A stretch of DNA of 45,890 bases, taken from NCBI GenBank assembly GCA_024196135.1, contig JAMQCK010000166.1:1-45890 (forward strand), in the 5' to 3' direction. Source of the DNA: Pleurotus ostreatus/Saccharomyces cerevisiae fusant (taxonomy: Eukaryota > Opisthokonta). Shown piece after piece: positions 22,956 to 32,735 of the stretch (position 1 is the stretch's first letter; every line of letters begins with the position of its first letter). The position numbers and the translations under genes were made by a program. The notes beneath the pieces were generated by a model. The model was not told the origin of the DNA. It made no database searches and was given only the letters and a program-made list of their open reading frames with translations.

Positions 22956-24601
22956 TCAGCACAGCAACTGCCTCAACCACTGCACGAACCGGCGCCACCA
23001 CCCCAAGCGCCAGCCGGGGCTCCGCTTCCGGGCGCTTATGGACAGCGTGCCGGTGCCACAGCGCACCTGACTGCCATTGCCCTCTCCCGCTTCGAGGTCA
23101 AGGGACCCACGACGGGTTGGGAATCGAGGTAGCGTGGGCCGCGTGATGAAGCTCGGAAACAGCTTCAAGAGCGCGAGGTACTCTGCGTCGGGCAGGTCCG
23201 GGGATGTCCACACACGCAGATATTCCTCCTCGGGCAGGTCGAAGAAGTCGTCCGTGCGAGGGGCCGTGGTCTCTTCTGGTTCGGGTGTTGCTGGACCAGG
23301 AGAATCCTCTGAGTCCTGACTGAGGAGAGCAGATGATTGCGACGCTGACGTGCCGACCGACCGGGACAAAGGCGGTGGCGTGTCCAGGAAGGGATCACTA
23401 GGCGCGCGCGGGCGCTTGGGGATAGCTGGAGGTCGGGTGGGCCTACGCTCACCGCCGAGGAGTGGCTGTGAGTGTACGCGGGAGTGTGCGCCTGATGTGG
23501 GAGGAGTAGGACTCGGCTCGCGAGTGGAGGCGGCCGGGGCTTCCTCAAAGCCAAGCACCTGGCGATTGGGGTTTTATGGGTTAGTGAACGGTAATGAAGG
23601 TTGACGATAGCGATGAATCACCCCTTTGAGGACGTCTATTGCCTCCAGCATGAAGTCCTTTCCCGCGGACTCCTTGAAAACGGCATCGTCGAGCTCCCAG
23701 TCAATGCGATTGGCACCGGCGCCACCCAGTTGTTCAGAGACGACTTGAAGCCTCATGATAGCCCAGAGCGCCTGTTCTCCTGTCAGTATCGCGTACAGAG
23801 TAGGAAAGCACCATACGCACGGTAAAGAATGGGGTCGTCCCGGGCATTCCGAGAGTACACCAACTACGGATGAACCTCGCGAACCGATCATATCGCTCTG
23901 AGAACAGGCTTAGAGGCATTCGTAAAGAAGCATCGAGCACGCACCCTTCTTCGCATCCTTCCCTCTCGGGTTGGCGCGCGTATGCGGCATGAGGGATCCA
24001 CCCGGCTGAGTGGCGGTGAGGTGAGCGCGGAACTCAGCGTTCTTGCGCGCGTTGACGGAACGATGATACGCAGACCGCATATTGGCCTGCAGCTTCGAGT
24101 ACGGGGCCCGCTGCGACGGCGGGAGGTTGGCCAACGTCTGTGTCATGGTACGTCCTGCAGCCTCATCCTGATCGAAGTACCTGCGCACACATCAGCCGCC
24201 TGAGCCCGTTGCAGACAAGCTCGCACGCACCAGGAGCGGCATGCCTCTGCGAAAGCCTCAAGATCGTCAGAAGAAAGTCCCGCGGGGGTGAGCGACCGGT
24301 TGCGCCTCTTGGGCACCGCGGGCGGTGGCGTGGGCCGGGGTTGGCGCGGAGATCGCGAGCGACGGGAGTTGGGCGACGTCGGCGACTGCAGGTGCTTTGC
24401 GGGAGGACTGACAGGCGGGGGAGAAAACGAGGAGGGGATGTCGTAGAGCAGCGTGTCGGAGTCGCGGCGACTGAGCCTCCTCGCGCTCCCGATGGACGAC
24501 GTTGACTGATAGGACGAGGACTCGATGGTGAGGGGCGGGGGTATATGCCGCCCCTTGTTGGGCGCGCGGAGGGGCAGGTCCGCCGACGAGGGCGTCGACA
24601 T
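22956..24601 (-). CDS. Agaricomycete hypothetical protein, Pro/Ser-rich
   Basis: Five exons: 24601-24231, 24180-23945, 23897-23821, 23771-23622, 23558-22956; phases agree and give 478 aa. The N-terminal 110 residues are Ser/Pro/Arg-rich and probably disordered. The central part is well structured: blocks YFDQDEAAGRTM, RYDRFARFIRSWCTLGMPGT and the ALWAIMRLQVV..GGAG segment, then WELDDAVFKESAGKDFM. The end is disordered again and closes with a Trp-rich basic segment (WRLGWWRRFVQWL) just before the stop, possibly an amphipathic membrane-binding helix. I know similar sequences only as uncharacterised basidiomycete proteins. An upstream in-frame ATG at 24718 would add 39 residues. Confidence 0.75.
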
Positions 24602-25091
24602 GATGGTCGCCTGAACCTCCGCCTGCACGACGGCGGGCTCGACGCCGAAATGCCGCGAAATTTGGGGGTTATCGCTGATCGGCTTGATCCTTGCAGCCAC
24701 ACCCAAGTTCAACTTCATTCAATACACGCCGTCCTCCATTTCAGCAAATGTCCCGCCTATTGGCCAGTGAAATAGCACAAATTCGGTTCGAATGCGCGGT
24801 CCAGGCGGTCGTCAAGGGTGCCTTTCGCGCGATCGCTCCGCGTCGTGATGCTCCGTCGCAACCGCTGATAATAGCGACTGCTTCCCCCGGCACCTGCTCT
24901 CTCCTTCCACCACCATCGCTAGACGCGTTGTGGACCGCCTTTCTTTCCTGTACACCCCTTTCGTTGACGCTGTTCACGCCCTTCCTTTCTGTTCTTCGTT
25001 CTGAGCCGCGCGTCGATCGCACCCCTCCCCCGTGAATCCCTGCTGCGCAGTCCCCCGTCTATATATTCTGTGTGCAAGACAACCGACCAAG
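24602..25091. promoter_or_regulatory. Divergent promoter region
   Basis: 490 bases separate the start codons of the minus-strand hypothetical gene and the plus-strand membrane-protein gene. The half nearest 25091 is pyrimidine-rich on the plus strand, like a leader. A TATA-like sequence (CTATATATTC) lies near 25059-25068, about 25-30 bases before the plus-strand ATG, so it may instead belong to the leader. No other feature is seen. Confidence 0.45.
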
Positions 25092-26747
25092 ATGTACAAC
25101 GCACCCAAGTTCTTCTCACAGCACAAGGCTGACAATGTCATACTCGTGGTACGTCTCGGCGCGCATGATCCAGTTCAATGCTGACTGCGATTCCAGTACT
25201 TGTCGCCCTCATCCCCTCCCCCTGTGTCTGTGCCATTCGAACTACAGGAATATGTGCGTCATTCACCCCTCAGCTGGTCGCACAACGCGGCCCCCCCACC
25301 CTATCCTCGGCTTTATCACTCCATACGCGCGACGGCGCGCTAGGTGCGCGTCGGCGAGCTGCGCCTCTACAGGACGCAGAAAGCAGAATTCGCTGTTCTT
25401 CGTGCACTTTCTGGAGAGCTCCCGATGCATCGTCCGTGCGCTCTGCGAATAGAGGGCTAGCTCAGACGGCAGTGACGAGCGCGCGCCTGGAACACACAGG
25501 ACGGCTCGAGGGCTCTCGGACTAAATTGTCTTTGCTGGGGCACTTACCTCTTCGCAACTAGCTGTCATGCCAAGTGTATCGCGTACTGACTTGCAAACAG
25601 GTATCCAAAGACGCATGGGCTTCGCGCATCACCACCATTACCCGCGTCGCCTCGAGCTATTCTAAGCCAAAGCTCGAGATGATCTGGGCTATTCTTTCCT
25701 TCCTGTGCGCACCAGATGACCCCTTCCCTACACATAGGTCACTCAAGCTAAATTTACAGCCTGCTCACCGTCATCCCCATGGCTATTGTCAGCGTGCTGA
25801 ACGCTACGCTGCACGACGACGATCCGGAGTGGCACTTCCACGTACGGCCTCCCCTACCCCCATCTCGACATAGCTAAAGACACACAGGTTCGCGAGATCT
25901 CGCTCGGCATCTTCCTAGGAATGATGCTGCTATTCGCATTGCCCATGGTGATCTGGAAGGCCATCGTACGTTGCATCTCGTGCTTGTCCTATTCCTAATC
26001 AACCTCTACCCCTAGGGCCAGCGCCACCTCAACCGTACCATTCAGCGCTGGACGCAGCAGGACAACCAAACCCTCGTGCCTGGTACGGCGCGCGCGAACT
26101 GGAGCGCACGCCTGCCGCGGATGTTCAGCAGTCAGATCGTACGTGCATCATTTTCGGGGCATGCCATGACCAGTTGTCATGTTACTGTTTCTTCCCTCTC
26201 TTCCCTCTCACCGTTCTATCTGCCCCCTCCTGGACTCACTCGTACGACATCTTCCTTGCACCGCCGACGTGCTTCGCACGCAGGCGTAGTCGTCAGCATG
26301 GGTAGTAATCGGTCCCAGAGTCAGACCACTATAGCCTGAATCTTTCCCTCTATTTCTATCAATTAGCATTCACTTCCTCGTTGCTAATCTATGAGTTTAT
26401 AGGTTGTTTCCATCGCTGTGCCCCATGGCACCTTCCCCAGCCTCTTCCACCCGGATGCCTATCTCCCCTCCTTCGTACGTGGGCCAATTGACGCGCAAGC
26501 CGCGTATTATTACCCGTACTCCGGAGGTGGCAAGGCCGAGCCCAATATGCCTCACATGAGCACCATTGGGGCCGTGCCGCTATACGGGAACGGTAATGGC
26601 AACGGGAGGCCTCCCAGCTATGGGTATGGGGACGAGAAGCGGCCATTTGGGGACTACAAGAGGTCCAGCAGAGACTCCAAGAGATCGAGCAAGGATAGTT
26701 TTAGCAGCGGAGACTACAAGATCCAACGCGCGAGCCTGCGGGCTTGA
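25092..26747 (+). CDS. Two-helix membrane protein of unknown function
   Basis: Recognised exons: 25092-25148, 25197-25253, 25344 to about 25540, 25601-25704, 25760-25841, 25888-25965, 26016-26138, 26403-26747. Two hydrophobic helices are built across exon joins: MIWAILSFLLLTVIPMAIV, and ISLGIFLGMMLLFALPMVIW in exon six. Between them is a short loop with a glycosylation sequon (NAT). The C-terminal tail is Tyr/Gly/Ser-rich and ends with repeated basic Arg-Ser-Ser and Asp-Ser-Lys units. The N-terminal domain is unassigned. Within exon three the sensible frame changes by one base near the CCC at 25420-25423, and no donor is obvious at its end, so this part may be frameshifted or spliced differently. 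The 264-base intron before the last exon is unusually long here. Confidence 0.6.
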
Positions 26748-27024
26748 TTTGGGTCGCGTAGCGTGGCGAGGTATGTTCTGTGAGCCTGGTGCACACAGAA
26801 GGGACTGAGTAGAAGTCGTAGGTCCAGGTGATCTTCGCAGTCGCGTATGTACGAGCTTGTATCGTACTGTCGCGTTCAGACATTTCTTGCGAGTCAAGGC
26901 ATTGTTCTGAAGGAGAGAAACATTCGAGAAGAATGCTTCCGGGTGTGACTGTAGCCTTCATGCACTGCAGTGCAAGAGAGGATGCTTCAGAACCTGCTTG
27001 GGATCCTGTTCGAATGTTGCTAGT
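26748..27024. other. 3' flank of the membrane-protein gene
   Basis: 277 bases between the stop of the two-helix protein and the MITE-like element. I see no gene and no repeat. The last three bases (AGT) form the left copy of the candidate target duplication. Confidence 0.45.
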
Positions 27025-27557
27025 GGGTGACTTCCCGTAAGAATTTGGTCGACCAAACCCAAAAACAAATTGCACAGCCTCCACTTTGGTCGAGGGATTT
27101 GGGAAGCGCGCACCCCCGTAAGCACCGACGGACCAAATCATTTCCAGAGCTTTCCTGCCGCGCCCTTTGATGGGGCGCATAGCATCCAAACTCGGAAGGT
27201 GCGCCTTCCGTCGTCTTCAACGCACCTCGCCTGCTTCCAAAAGGCATGGTATGGATATAAGAGCACCTATAAGCTGCATAGAGGTAGAACGGGAGCGATA
27301 GATGGGGTGCAAGACTCGCTATGGAGGGGACGCTGAAGTGAGTGGACGCCACGCGATCAGCGTGATGACGTCACAAAAGCAGTTTGGAAAGCCTCTGTGA
27401 TCTGGAAAGGCCCCCGGGGGCCTTTCCAGACTGACGAGGTTTGGAAAGGTTCTAAATTTCAAATTGCGCATTGCCTTCCCTCCGGCATCGCGGCATGACG
27501 CAAATTTGGCTGTGCGAAATGGGTTTGGTCGACCAAATTCCTTACGGGAAGTCACCC
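27025..27557. mobile_element. MITE-like element with about 36-base terminal inverted repeats (PIF/Harbinger-like candidate)
   Basis: The two ends are inverted copies. Left 27025-27060 and right 27557-27521 both read GGGTGACTTCCCGTAAG, then (G)AATTTGG..., differing by a single inserted G. Each contains the 14-base palindrome TTTGGTCGACCAAA. A shared CACAGCC lies just inside each repeat. The trinucleotide AGT flanks both ends (27022-27024 and 27558-27560) and is a plausible 3-base target duplication. The 533-base interior has no transposase ORF. It does have a TATA-like GATATAAGAG near 27254 and a perfect 30-base palindrome at 27401-27430. Superfamily assignment is inferred from TIR ends and duplication length. 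Confidence 0.82.
27401..27430. repeat. Perfect 30-base palindrome inside the MITE-like element
   Basis: The half-site TCTGGAAAGGCCCCC is followed immediately by its exact reverse complement, with no loop. The centre is CCCCCGGGGG. Such a sequence would form a strong hairpin or cruciform. Related half-sites (TTTGGAAAG) occur on both sides, at about 27383 and 27440, suggesting nested palindromes. Confidence 0.9.
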
Positions 27558-27756
27558 AGTTTTGTGGGTCCAAGCTGAGTTGAATCACGTGAGACCGATG
27601 CGGTACCCCATGGCGTCCGCGTGCGGTTCGCGCTGAGCATGACGATTCATGACGATTGAAGCTGTCGTTCTTCTCCTGCGTCCATCTGAGCAGTGGACAT
27701 GATATTGTACATGGGTGAGTATACAAGCTTTGCTACGGTACAGACAACTGATCGAC

Positions 27757-28544
27757 TCAGGCTAACTTGCTGTGATCCCAGGCATCTGCGTCCGGATGTA
27801 CCTTCGGCTCTGGAATATACGCCCTCGAGCGCGCCTTCTCCGCATGATCGACTCCCCACCGCTTGTCCCTGTCCTGCACGACCCTCTCAAAGTTCTCCGT
27901 CGCATGCGTGAAGCTCATCATCAGCTTCGGCGGCCCCAGCGGTACCGCATCCCCTCGATCAACCTGCCAGAGATGATACGTCTTCCCATACAGCCCGATC
28001 ACTTCCTCCATCTCCTTGAGCTCGGCCGCCTCCCAGACCTTCGCGGGCGTGAGGGAGGTCTTGGGCTGCGGCATGATGAGCTGCCCGGACTTGACCTCGA
28101 AGACGTGGCTATGCCAGAGCTTGCGCTCGTCGGGAGGTAGCTCTTCGTATAGGCGTGGGGTGATCATGTACTCGACGCCGATGAGGCGGGCGTTCTTCTC
28201 GGGTGAGTCGTAGATGATGCATTGGCGCACGTCTGGGAGTGCAGGCGCTTAGCGAAGCGGCAACGTGAAGGTTGGGCTGGACGCACCTTTGGAGATGTGG
28301 GTGCAGTAGTGCTGCGCCTCTACGGCGCGGGATGGATCGTCGGCATAGATGTGGTAAGCATTCAGATGTGCGCAGATGTTGTTGACTGGCTCAAAGTCCT
28401 AGCAGATGTCATCTTCGTCGGTCATTCGCGTTGGCAAGCAAGGCTTAGACCGCGCACCTGGATGATGCTTGCACCCGTCTCCAGGATGGCATCCTTGGCG
28501 TCGACAGGCTCATTCGCGATACTGTGTGCTGTGTTGGTGGACAT
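27757..28544 (-). CDS. Oil-body-associated protein-like (DUF1264), 224 aa
   Basis: Three exons: 28544-28458, 28398-28287, 28232-27757, with consistent phases. The protein carries the DUF1264/OBAP blocks: an N-terminal [20 protein letters not shown], a HYC segment, [38 protein letters not shown] and [10 protein letters not shown]. Plant OBAPs associate with lipid bodies; fungal members are uncharacterised, so a lipid-droplet role is only inferred. The length is typical of the family. There is no signal peptide or helix. It is divergent from FCY1 across 402 bases. Confidence 0.9.
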
Positions 28545-28946
28545 GATCAATGGGTGAGTCTGCCCTACGACGGTGCATGTTATCATATGCAGGGGGAACC
28601 CTTTGTGTACGCGCACTTGACGTCACTTTCATCCGCACATTCTTCGAGCTCTGACCTGCTGAACACGGGCTTAGAGCCCTCGACGTCAGGCTCCAACCCG
28701 CCGCACATTCAGCGTTGTCGAAGGTACCCTGTGGCCTTCGAAGGTCATCTTTTGTGGCACCCAATTCCGAATGACGCAGGATAAAAGGATTTCCCGATTT
28801 GGAGGCCCTGTTCTGCGCGGAACATCGGCCGAAGCGTCCCGGCCCGACGCGTCGATCGCGCTCAATCAATGACTTGATCGCCAGCTGCCGCGGCCAGCGA
28901 CTCCTTTCCTCCTCATACCCTCGACCCCCATCTTCCACGAAGCAAA
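28545..28946. promoter_or_regulatory. Divergent promoter, DUF1264 gene / FCY1
   Basis: 402 bases between two start codons. On the FCY1 side a CCAAT (28761-28765) lies upstream of a TATA-like GGATAAAAGG (about 28779-28788), roughly 160 bases before the ATG. Nothing comparable is clear on the other side. Confidence 0.5.
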
Positions 28947-29527
28947 ATGGCACCCATACCCGTCGACCGTGACGCCCTCGGCATGCAGCGCGCCTTCGAG
29001 GAGGCCGACGCTGGTGCGAAGGAGGGCGGTATCCCTATCGGCTCCGCCCTCGTCCAGCACGACGAGTCTGGGGACCACCTTATCGCGTCGGGAAGGAATT
29101 TGCGCATCCAGAAGGGCTCTGCGACGCTGCATGGCGAGATCTGCTGCCTGGAGACGGCAGGCCGTCTGAAGGCGGGCGTTTACCGCAAGTGCACGATTTA
29201 CTCGACGTTGAGGTGAGCCTTGTTCACGACTCTCAAAGCAATCGCTGACACGTATCATAGCCCGTGCATCATGTGTACCGGAGCAATATTGCTGTACAAG
29301 ATTCCGCGCGTCGTTATTGGCGAGAACGTGAACTTCGTCGGCGGAGAGGAGCTGCTGAAGCAACATGGCGTCGAGGTCGTCGTTCTGGATGAAAGCAGAT
29401 GTAAGGAGTTGATGGCGAAGTTTATCAAGGAGAAGCCGGAGGTGCGTGCCCCACTTCTCCGTCGCTTATACTTGCTTACCCTGCTCTGCGATCTCAGGAA
29501 TGGAACGAGGACATAGGCGACGAGTAG
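28947..29527 (+). CDS. FCY1: Cytosine deaminase
   Basis: Zinc enzyme of pyrimidine salvage that converts cytosine to uracil; it also deaminates 5-fluorocytosine. Exons 28947-29212, 29261-29441, 29498-29527, giving 158 aa, the same length as the yeast enzyme. Zinc ligands and catalytic Glu fall at the yeast positions: H62 and E64 in HGEI, C91 and C94 in SPCIMC. The C-terminal ends EEWNEDIGDE, matching the family. All phases agree. Confidence 0.96.
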
Positions 29528-29785
29528 AGTGTGCAAACAACCAGATGTTGTTTAGAGCGTGCATCACTTGGCCATCGTTTGGGGGAAGCGCATGGATCCG
29601 ACTTGCTGGTGCGTACGCTCACACATCCCTCGCGCTATCTAGATGGTGGATTGACACAGAATAATTATATTGTACAGTATGGTGGTGAATGGATTATTGG
29701 TACAGTGCAATGCGACTCTTGAAAGTCCAGGTGCAGATGTCAGGAAACTCCCCAACCTCCACGGACAAGCATGCGTCAACAGCCG

Positions 29786-30307
29786 TTAGAAGAAGCTATG
29801 CGACCTGTGGCGGCGATGGTGATGCCTGCCACTACCGTGGTGGACGACCACGACTGGCGCCTGAGCGTTGTACGGGCCGACCCCTCCATACGGCATCTGC
29901 ATCTGCGGGATGTGGTATTCGGGGTAGTAGTGCTGCACGGGAGTGCGCGCGCCGTATCCGCCATAGAACGGAGCTATCGGCGCGACGTAGCTGTTGCTAC
30001 GGTGGCGGTGGTAGTCGTCGTGGTGATGGTGGTGGGAAGGGGATGATAGGACGATGGTGCTGCCGCCCGAGCTCGAGGGGTAGTAGCTCGAGCCGGGCGA
30101 GTAGTAAGATCCGGGGCTCCCGTAGGAGCTCGGGTAGGAACCAGGGTACGCAGAGCCTGCGTATGAACCTGGGTAGGAGCCCGGGAAGGGCATGGAGTTC
30201 GGGTAGGGCACTCCTGGAGGGAAGGGCGTGCCCTGAGGGTAGGGTCCAGGTGTACCCGGAGGAGGGAAAGGGACACCAGCGGGGTAAGGTGTTCCGTAGT
30301 ATGCCAT
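29786..30307 (-). CDS. Pro/Gly/Tyr/Ser-rich protein with His-rich tail, 173 aa
   Basis: A single exon. The first half is made of irregular short units of the type PGTPxPYPxG, PGSYPGSY and YSPGSSYY, followed by a run of five His, and a C-terminal segment ending HHHRRHRSHSFF. No fold, signal peptide or helix is visible. Tyr/Gly-rich low complexity like this can drive condensation or bind surfaces, but no function is known. A GTGAGC...CACTAG intron (about 30376-30310) probably lies in the 5' leader, and a TATAAA (30574-30579) lies upstream. Confidence 0.75.
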   Translation of the reverse strand: MAYYGTPYPAGVPFPPPGTPGPYPQGTPFPPGVPYPNSMPFPGSYPGSYAGSAYPGSYPSSYGSPGSYYSPGSSYYPSSSGGSTIVLSSPSHHHHHDDYHRHRSNSYVAPIAPFYGGYGARTPVQHYYPEYHIPQMQMPYGGVGPYNAQAPVVVVHHGSGRHHHRRHRSHSFF

Positions 30308-31213
30308 GATCGCTAGTGAACGAGGATAGGTGAGTTTAAATACCTCAGCATATGACTAAGCTGCAGCTCACCTTTCTGAACGAAGTGTCCAGAAGTGTCT
30401 CGGAACGCGTAAGTAGTGCGAGTGCTCTGCACACAGTCAGCATGCGCTATCACTCAGTAAGCAAGCCCAACACTCACAAGAGTACTCGCTGATGGTTATT
30501 CAGATGTGTGCTTCGACGTCACAGACGTGGTGGCAGCTCGGGGCAGAACAGCCCGCGCCTCCGACCCCATGTCTTTATACCCACTCACAGGGCCATTTCA
30601 TGGACTGCACGAGGCTCTTCCATTTCAGCGACAAAGACGCAGATCTAAGCGCGGCACCGGGTCAGCTGGTCCCTCGGCACCACCTCATTGGCCTCGATGC
30701 TGTAGGCGGTGGCGCCAAAGCGGGTTAGCGCGCGGCGACCAGCGCAAAGACCCCCGGGTCATGGGTCGGAATGAAGTGCGAGCCTGGATGCATGTTTTGG
30801 AGTTTATGGAGGTGGGAGGACGTTTTGTGGCAGAGAAGCGCTGCCGGGGCGAAGTGTCGAGAACAATGGTCAAGGACGACTACTAAGCGTATGGGTCCTT
30901 GTGGGTCCTTTGTGGACACCATCAATCCTCTCATCAAACGCTCTGTTGGCTTGCGATCGTTTCTTTGTCCAGACCCGCTGGCTTCATACAAATACATGGT
31001 ACGTCTGCATACATCCATTCGTGTCTACTCGTAACTGATCGTGTACTCATCAAGGGCGTTGTTGGTGGCATTAGTGGTTCATTCATAAAGTATGCGCGGG
31101 TGGCCGCTCTGGCCTTGAAGCCTGAAGCAGGGCGAACCCTTGCCTTCCCAGGGTAATCAGGACGGTCTACGCCCATGGTGCGGTGGAAGACCTCGACGGC
31201 GTTCATCTGCCCT
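30308..31213. other. Intergenic region
   Basis: About 0.9 kb holding the leader and promoter of the gene at 30307 and the 3' end of the next minus-strand gene. Apart from the TATA box, I see short ORFs without coding character and no repeats. Confidence 0.45.
30574..30579 (-). promoter_or_regulatory. TATA box of the Pro/Gly/Tyr-rich gene
   Basis: TATAAA on the minus strand in the context GGGTATAAAGAC, about 270 bases upstream of the ATG. The distance fits a leader containing a spliced 5' UTR intron. Assigned by position only. Confidence 0.45.
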
Positions 31214-32331
31214 TCATATCCTCGCCGGGCCCGGTCTGTGCAGCTTTCGTGGCCTATCCGAAGTGGACACGGCCCTCGATAGTAGAGGCCACCGCTCAGG
31301 CGGAGACGTCAACACAGAGTCCGAGAGTGAATTCGGCTTGTGCCCTGGCCGAAGCTCGAGCTGCGCGCGCTTTCGCCGCAGCGGCGAGTGTGGGGTCGTC
31401 GACTTCGTGCTCCCAGACCGATGGAGCGCCTGCTCTTCGCGACGCGGAGGCGATTCGGGGCGCGACAGCGATTTGTGGCGCGACAAAGATTCGCGGCGCA
31501 GCGGCGGATCCCTGACATCGAGCGGGACGCTTTGTGCGCCTCGCCGAGAGTGGTGTTCGTGGCGGCGGGCGGGTGCGGGTACCCTCTCGCTCGCAAAACG
31601 TTGCAGGTCGGAGCGTGCCACTCGGGCGTGTATAGGGTCCGACGCCTGCGCAGGGACCAGGTTCGGGTACGCGATGTGTGTGGGCCGCGAGTACGACTGC
31701 CCCGCGGACATCGTGCGGCAGTGCACCCGCTGCCTGCGCGTGTACGTCGTGCCACCCTGCACCAACCCGGCCTTGATCCCTCTATTGAGAGACGCGATCC
31801 CTTTCGCCGTCCAACGCTGCTCGTCGGTCATGTTCGGGTACAACAATTGGTCCTCCGTCGGGAAACCATGAGGGACGACGTAGGTATCAGGGAGGGTCAG
31901 GACTTCGACCTGAGGAAAGTCGCCCAAGAGCTTGAAGCCTTCGCGCAGGGAATCTATAGAGCTCATTGGTTCCATCGATAGGGCCTTCGGTCTGACTGTG
32001 CGCAGCGAGCTCGTCTCGCCCTCGCGAGAGTCAGGGATATCGGCAGGTGGCACCAGGGTTTCTTGCGACGCTCCCGGGGTCCCCTCCATTGTGTGGCAAG
32101 CGCCAGGCTCGTCCACGCGTTCGCCTGCAGGCACGAACGTTGGGTCATGGGGGTTGGCGAAGTCGTAGCCGCTGTATAACAGGTCCAGAGGCATCGATGC
32201 AGAGTGGCGCAACTTCTTCTTCCCCTTGAATAAGGAGTTGCTGATGGCCACGTCAGGCGAGGGTTGCCACAAAACGATATCGAAACTACTAACCTGCGCA
32301 AACGAGTCGTGATCCCGCCGACGATGGTCAT
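31214..32331 (-). CDS. Hypothetical basic protein, 354 aa
   Basis: Two exons: 32331-32294 and 32240-31214, joined in phase 2 to give a start MTIVGGITTRLRS followed by NSLFKGKKKL. The alternative, reading through from an upstream frame, would lack a good start. The middle has a conserved-looking stretch (LPDTYVVPHGFPTEDQLLYP, then MTDEQRWTAKGIASLNRGIK). The C-terminal 150 residues are Arg/Ser/His-rich with repeated SLSRHKSLSRPES-like units, probably disordered. I do not recognise a family. A TATAAA on the minus strand (32394-32399) lies about 60 bases upstream of the ATG, which supports this start. Confidence 0.65.
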
Positions 32332-32735
32332 GATCACGGAGGTGGAAGGGTGAGAAAACAGCTGAAGAAGTTTTGCTCGAGGCCCTGCACGGCTTTATAA
32401 CTTGGTCTAGCGCATTGTTGTTTGTGCCGTTGGACCATTCATGACAAAAGCACACACCCAAGCAGCATTCATAACGCGAAGTCCTTGAGCATTCAGTAAT
32501 GTTGCACGTACAAAGAGGCACGGAATTAAGACCTATCATGGCTTCTGTCGTGACAGGTCCCTCGCGCAAAGAGAGAGCCGCGCGCGCTCCACGCGAGTCC
32601 TTTGTTCGCGAATCCGGACTTACCCACGTGCATTTCGGCAAGTGCCGATCCTTAGCGTCGGGATTGCCTTTTGCGGATATCGGTAGGACTTCAGGCCACT
32701 TCTACCTCTTCGCAATCCTCTGTAACATCTACAGG
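32332..32735. other. Intergenic spacer
   Basis: 404 bases between the hypothetical gene and the 3' end of VPS36, both on the minus strand. Besides the TATA box I see no gene or repeat. Confidence 0.45.
32394..32399 (-). promoter_or_regulatory. TATA box of the hypothetical basic protein gene
   Basis: Minus-strand TATAAA in the context AGTTATAAAGCC, about 60 bases before the ATG at 32331. Position and lack of other candidates support the assignment. Confidence 0.5.

Noticed and set aside
31140..31981. Plus-strand ORFs of 213-243 aa opposite the hypothetical basic protein
   Set aside because: They are Arg/Cys-rich shadow frames. The minus frame has a TATA box, a clean intron and better composition.
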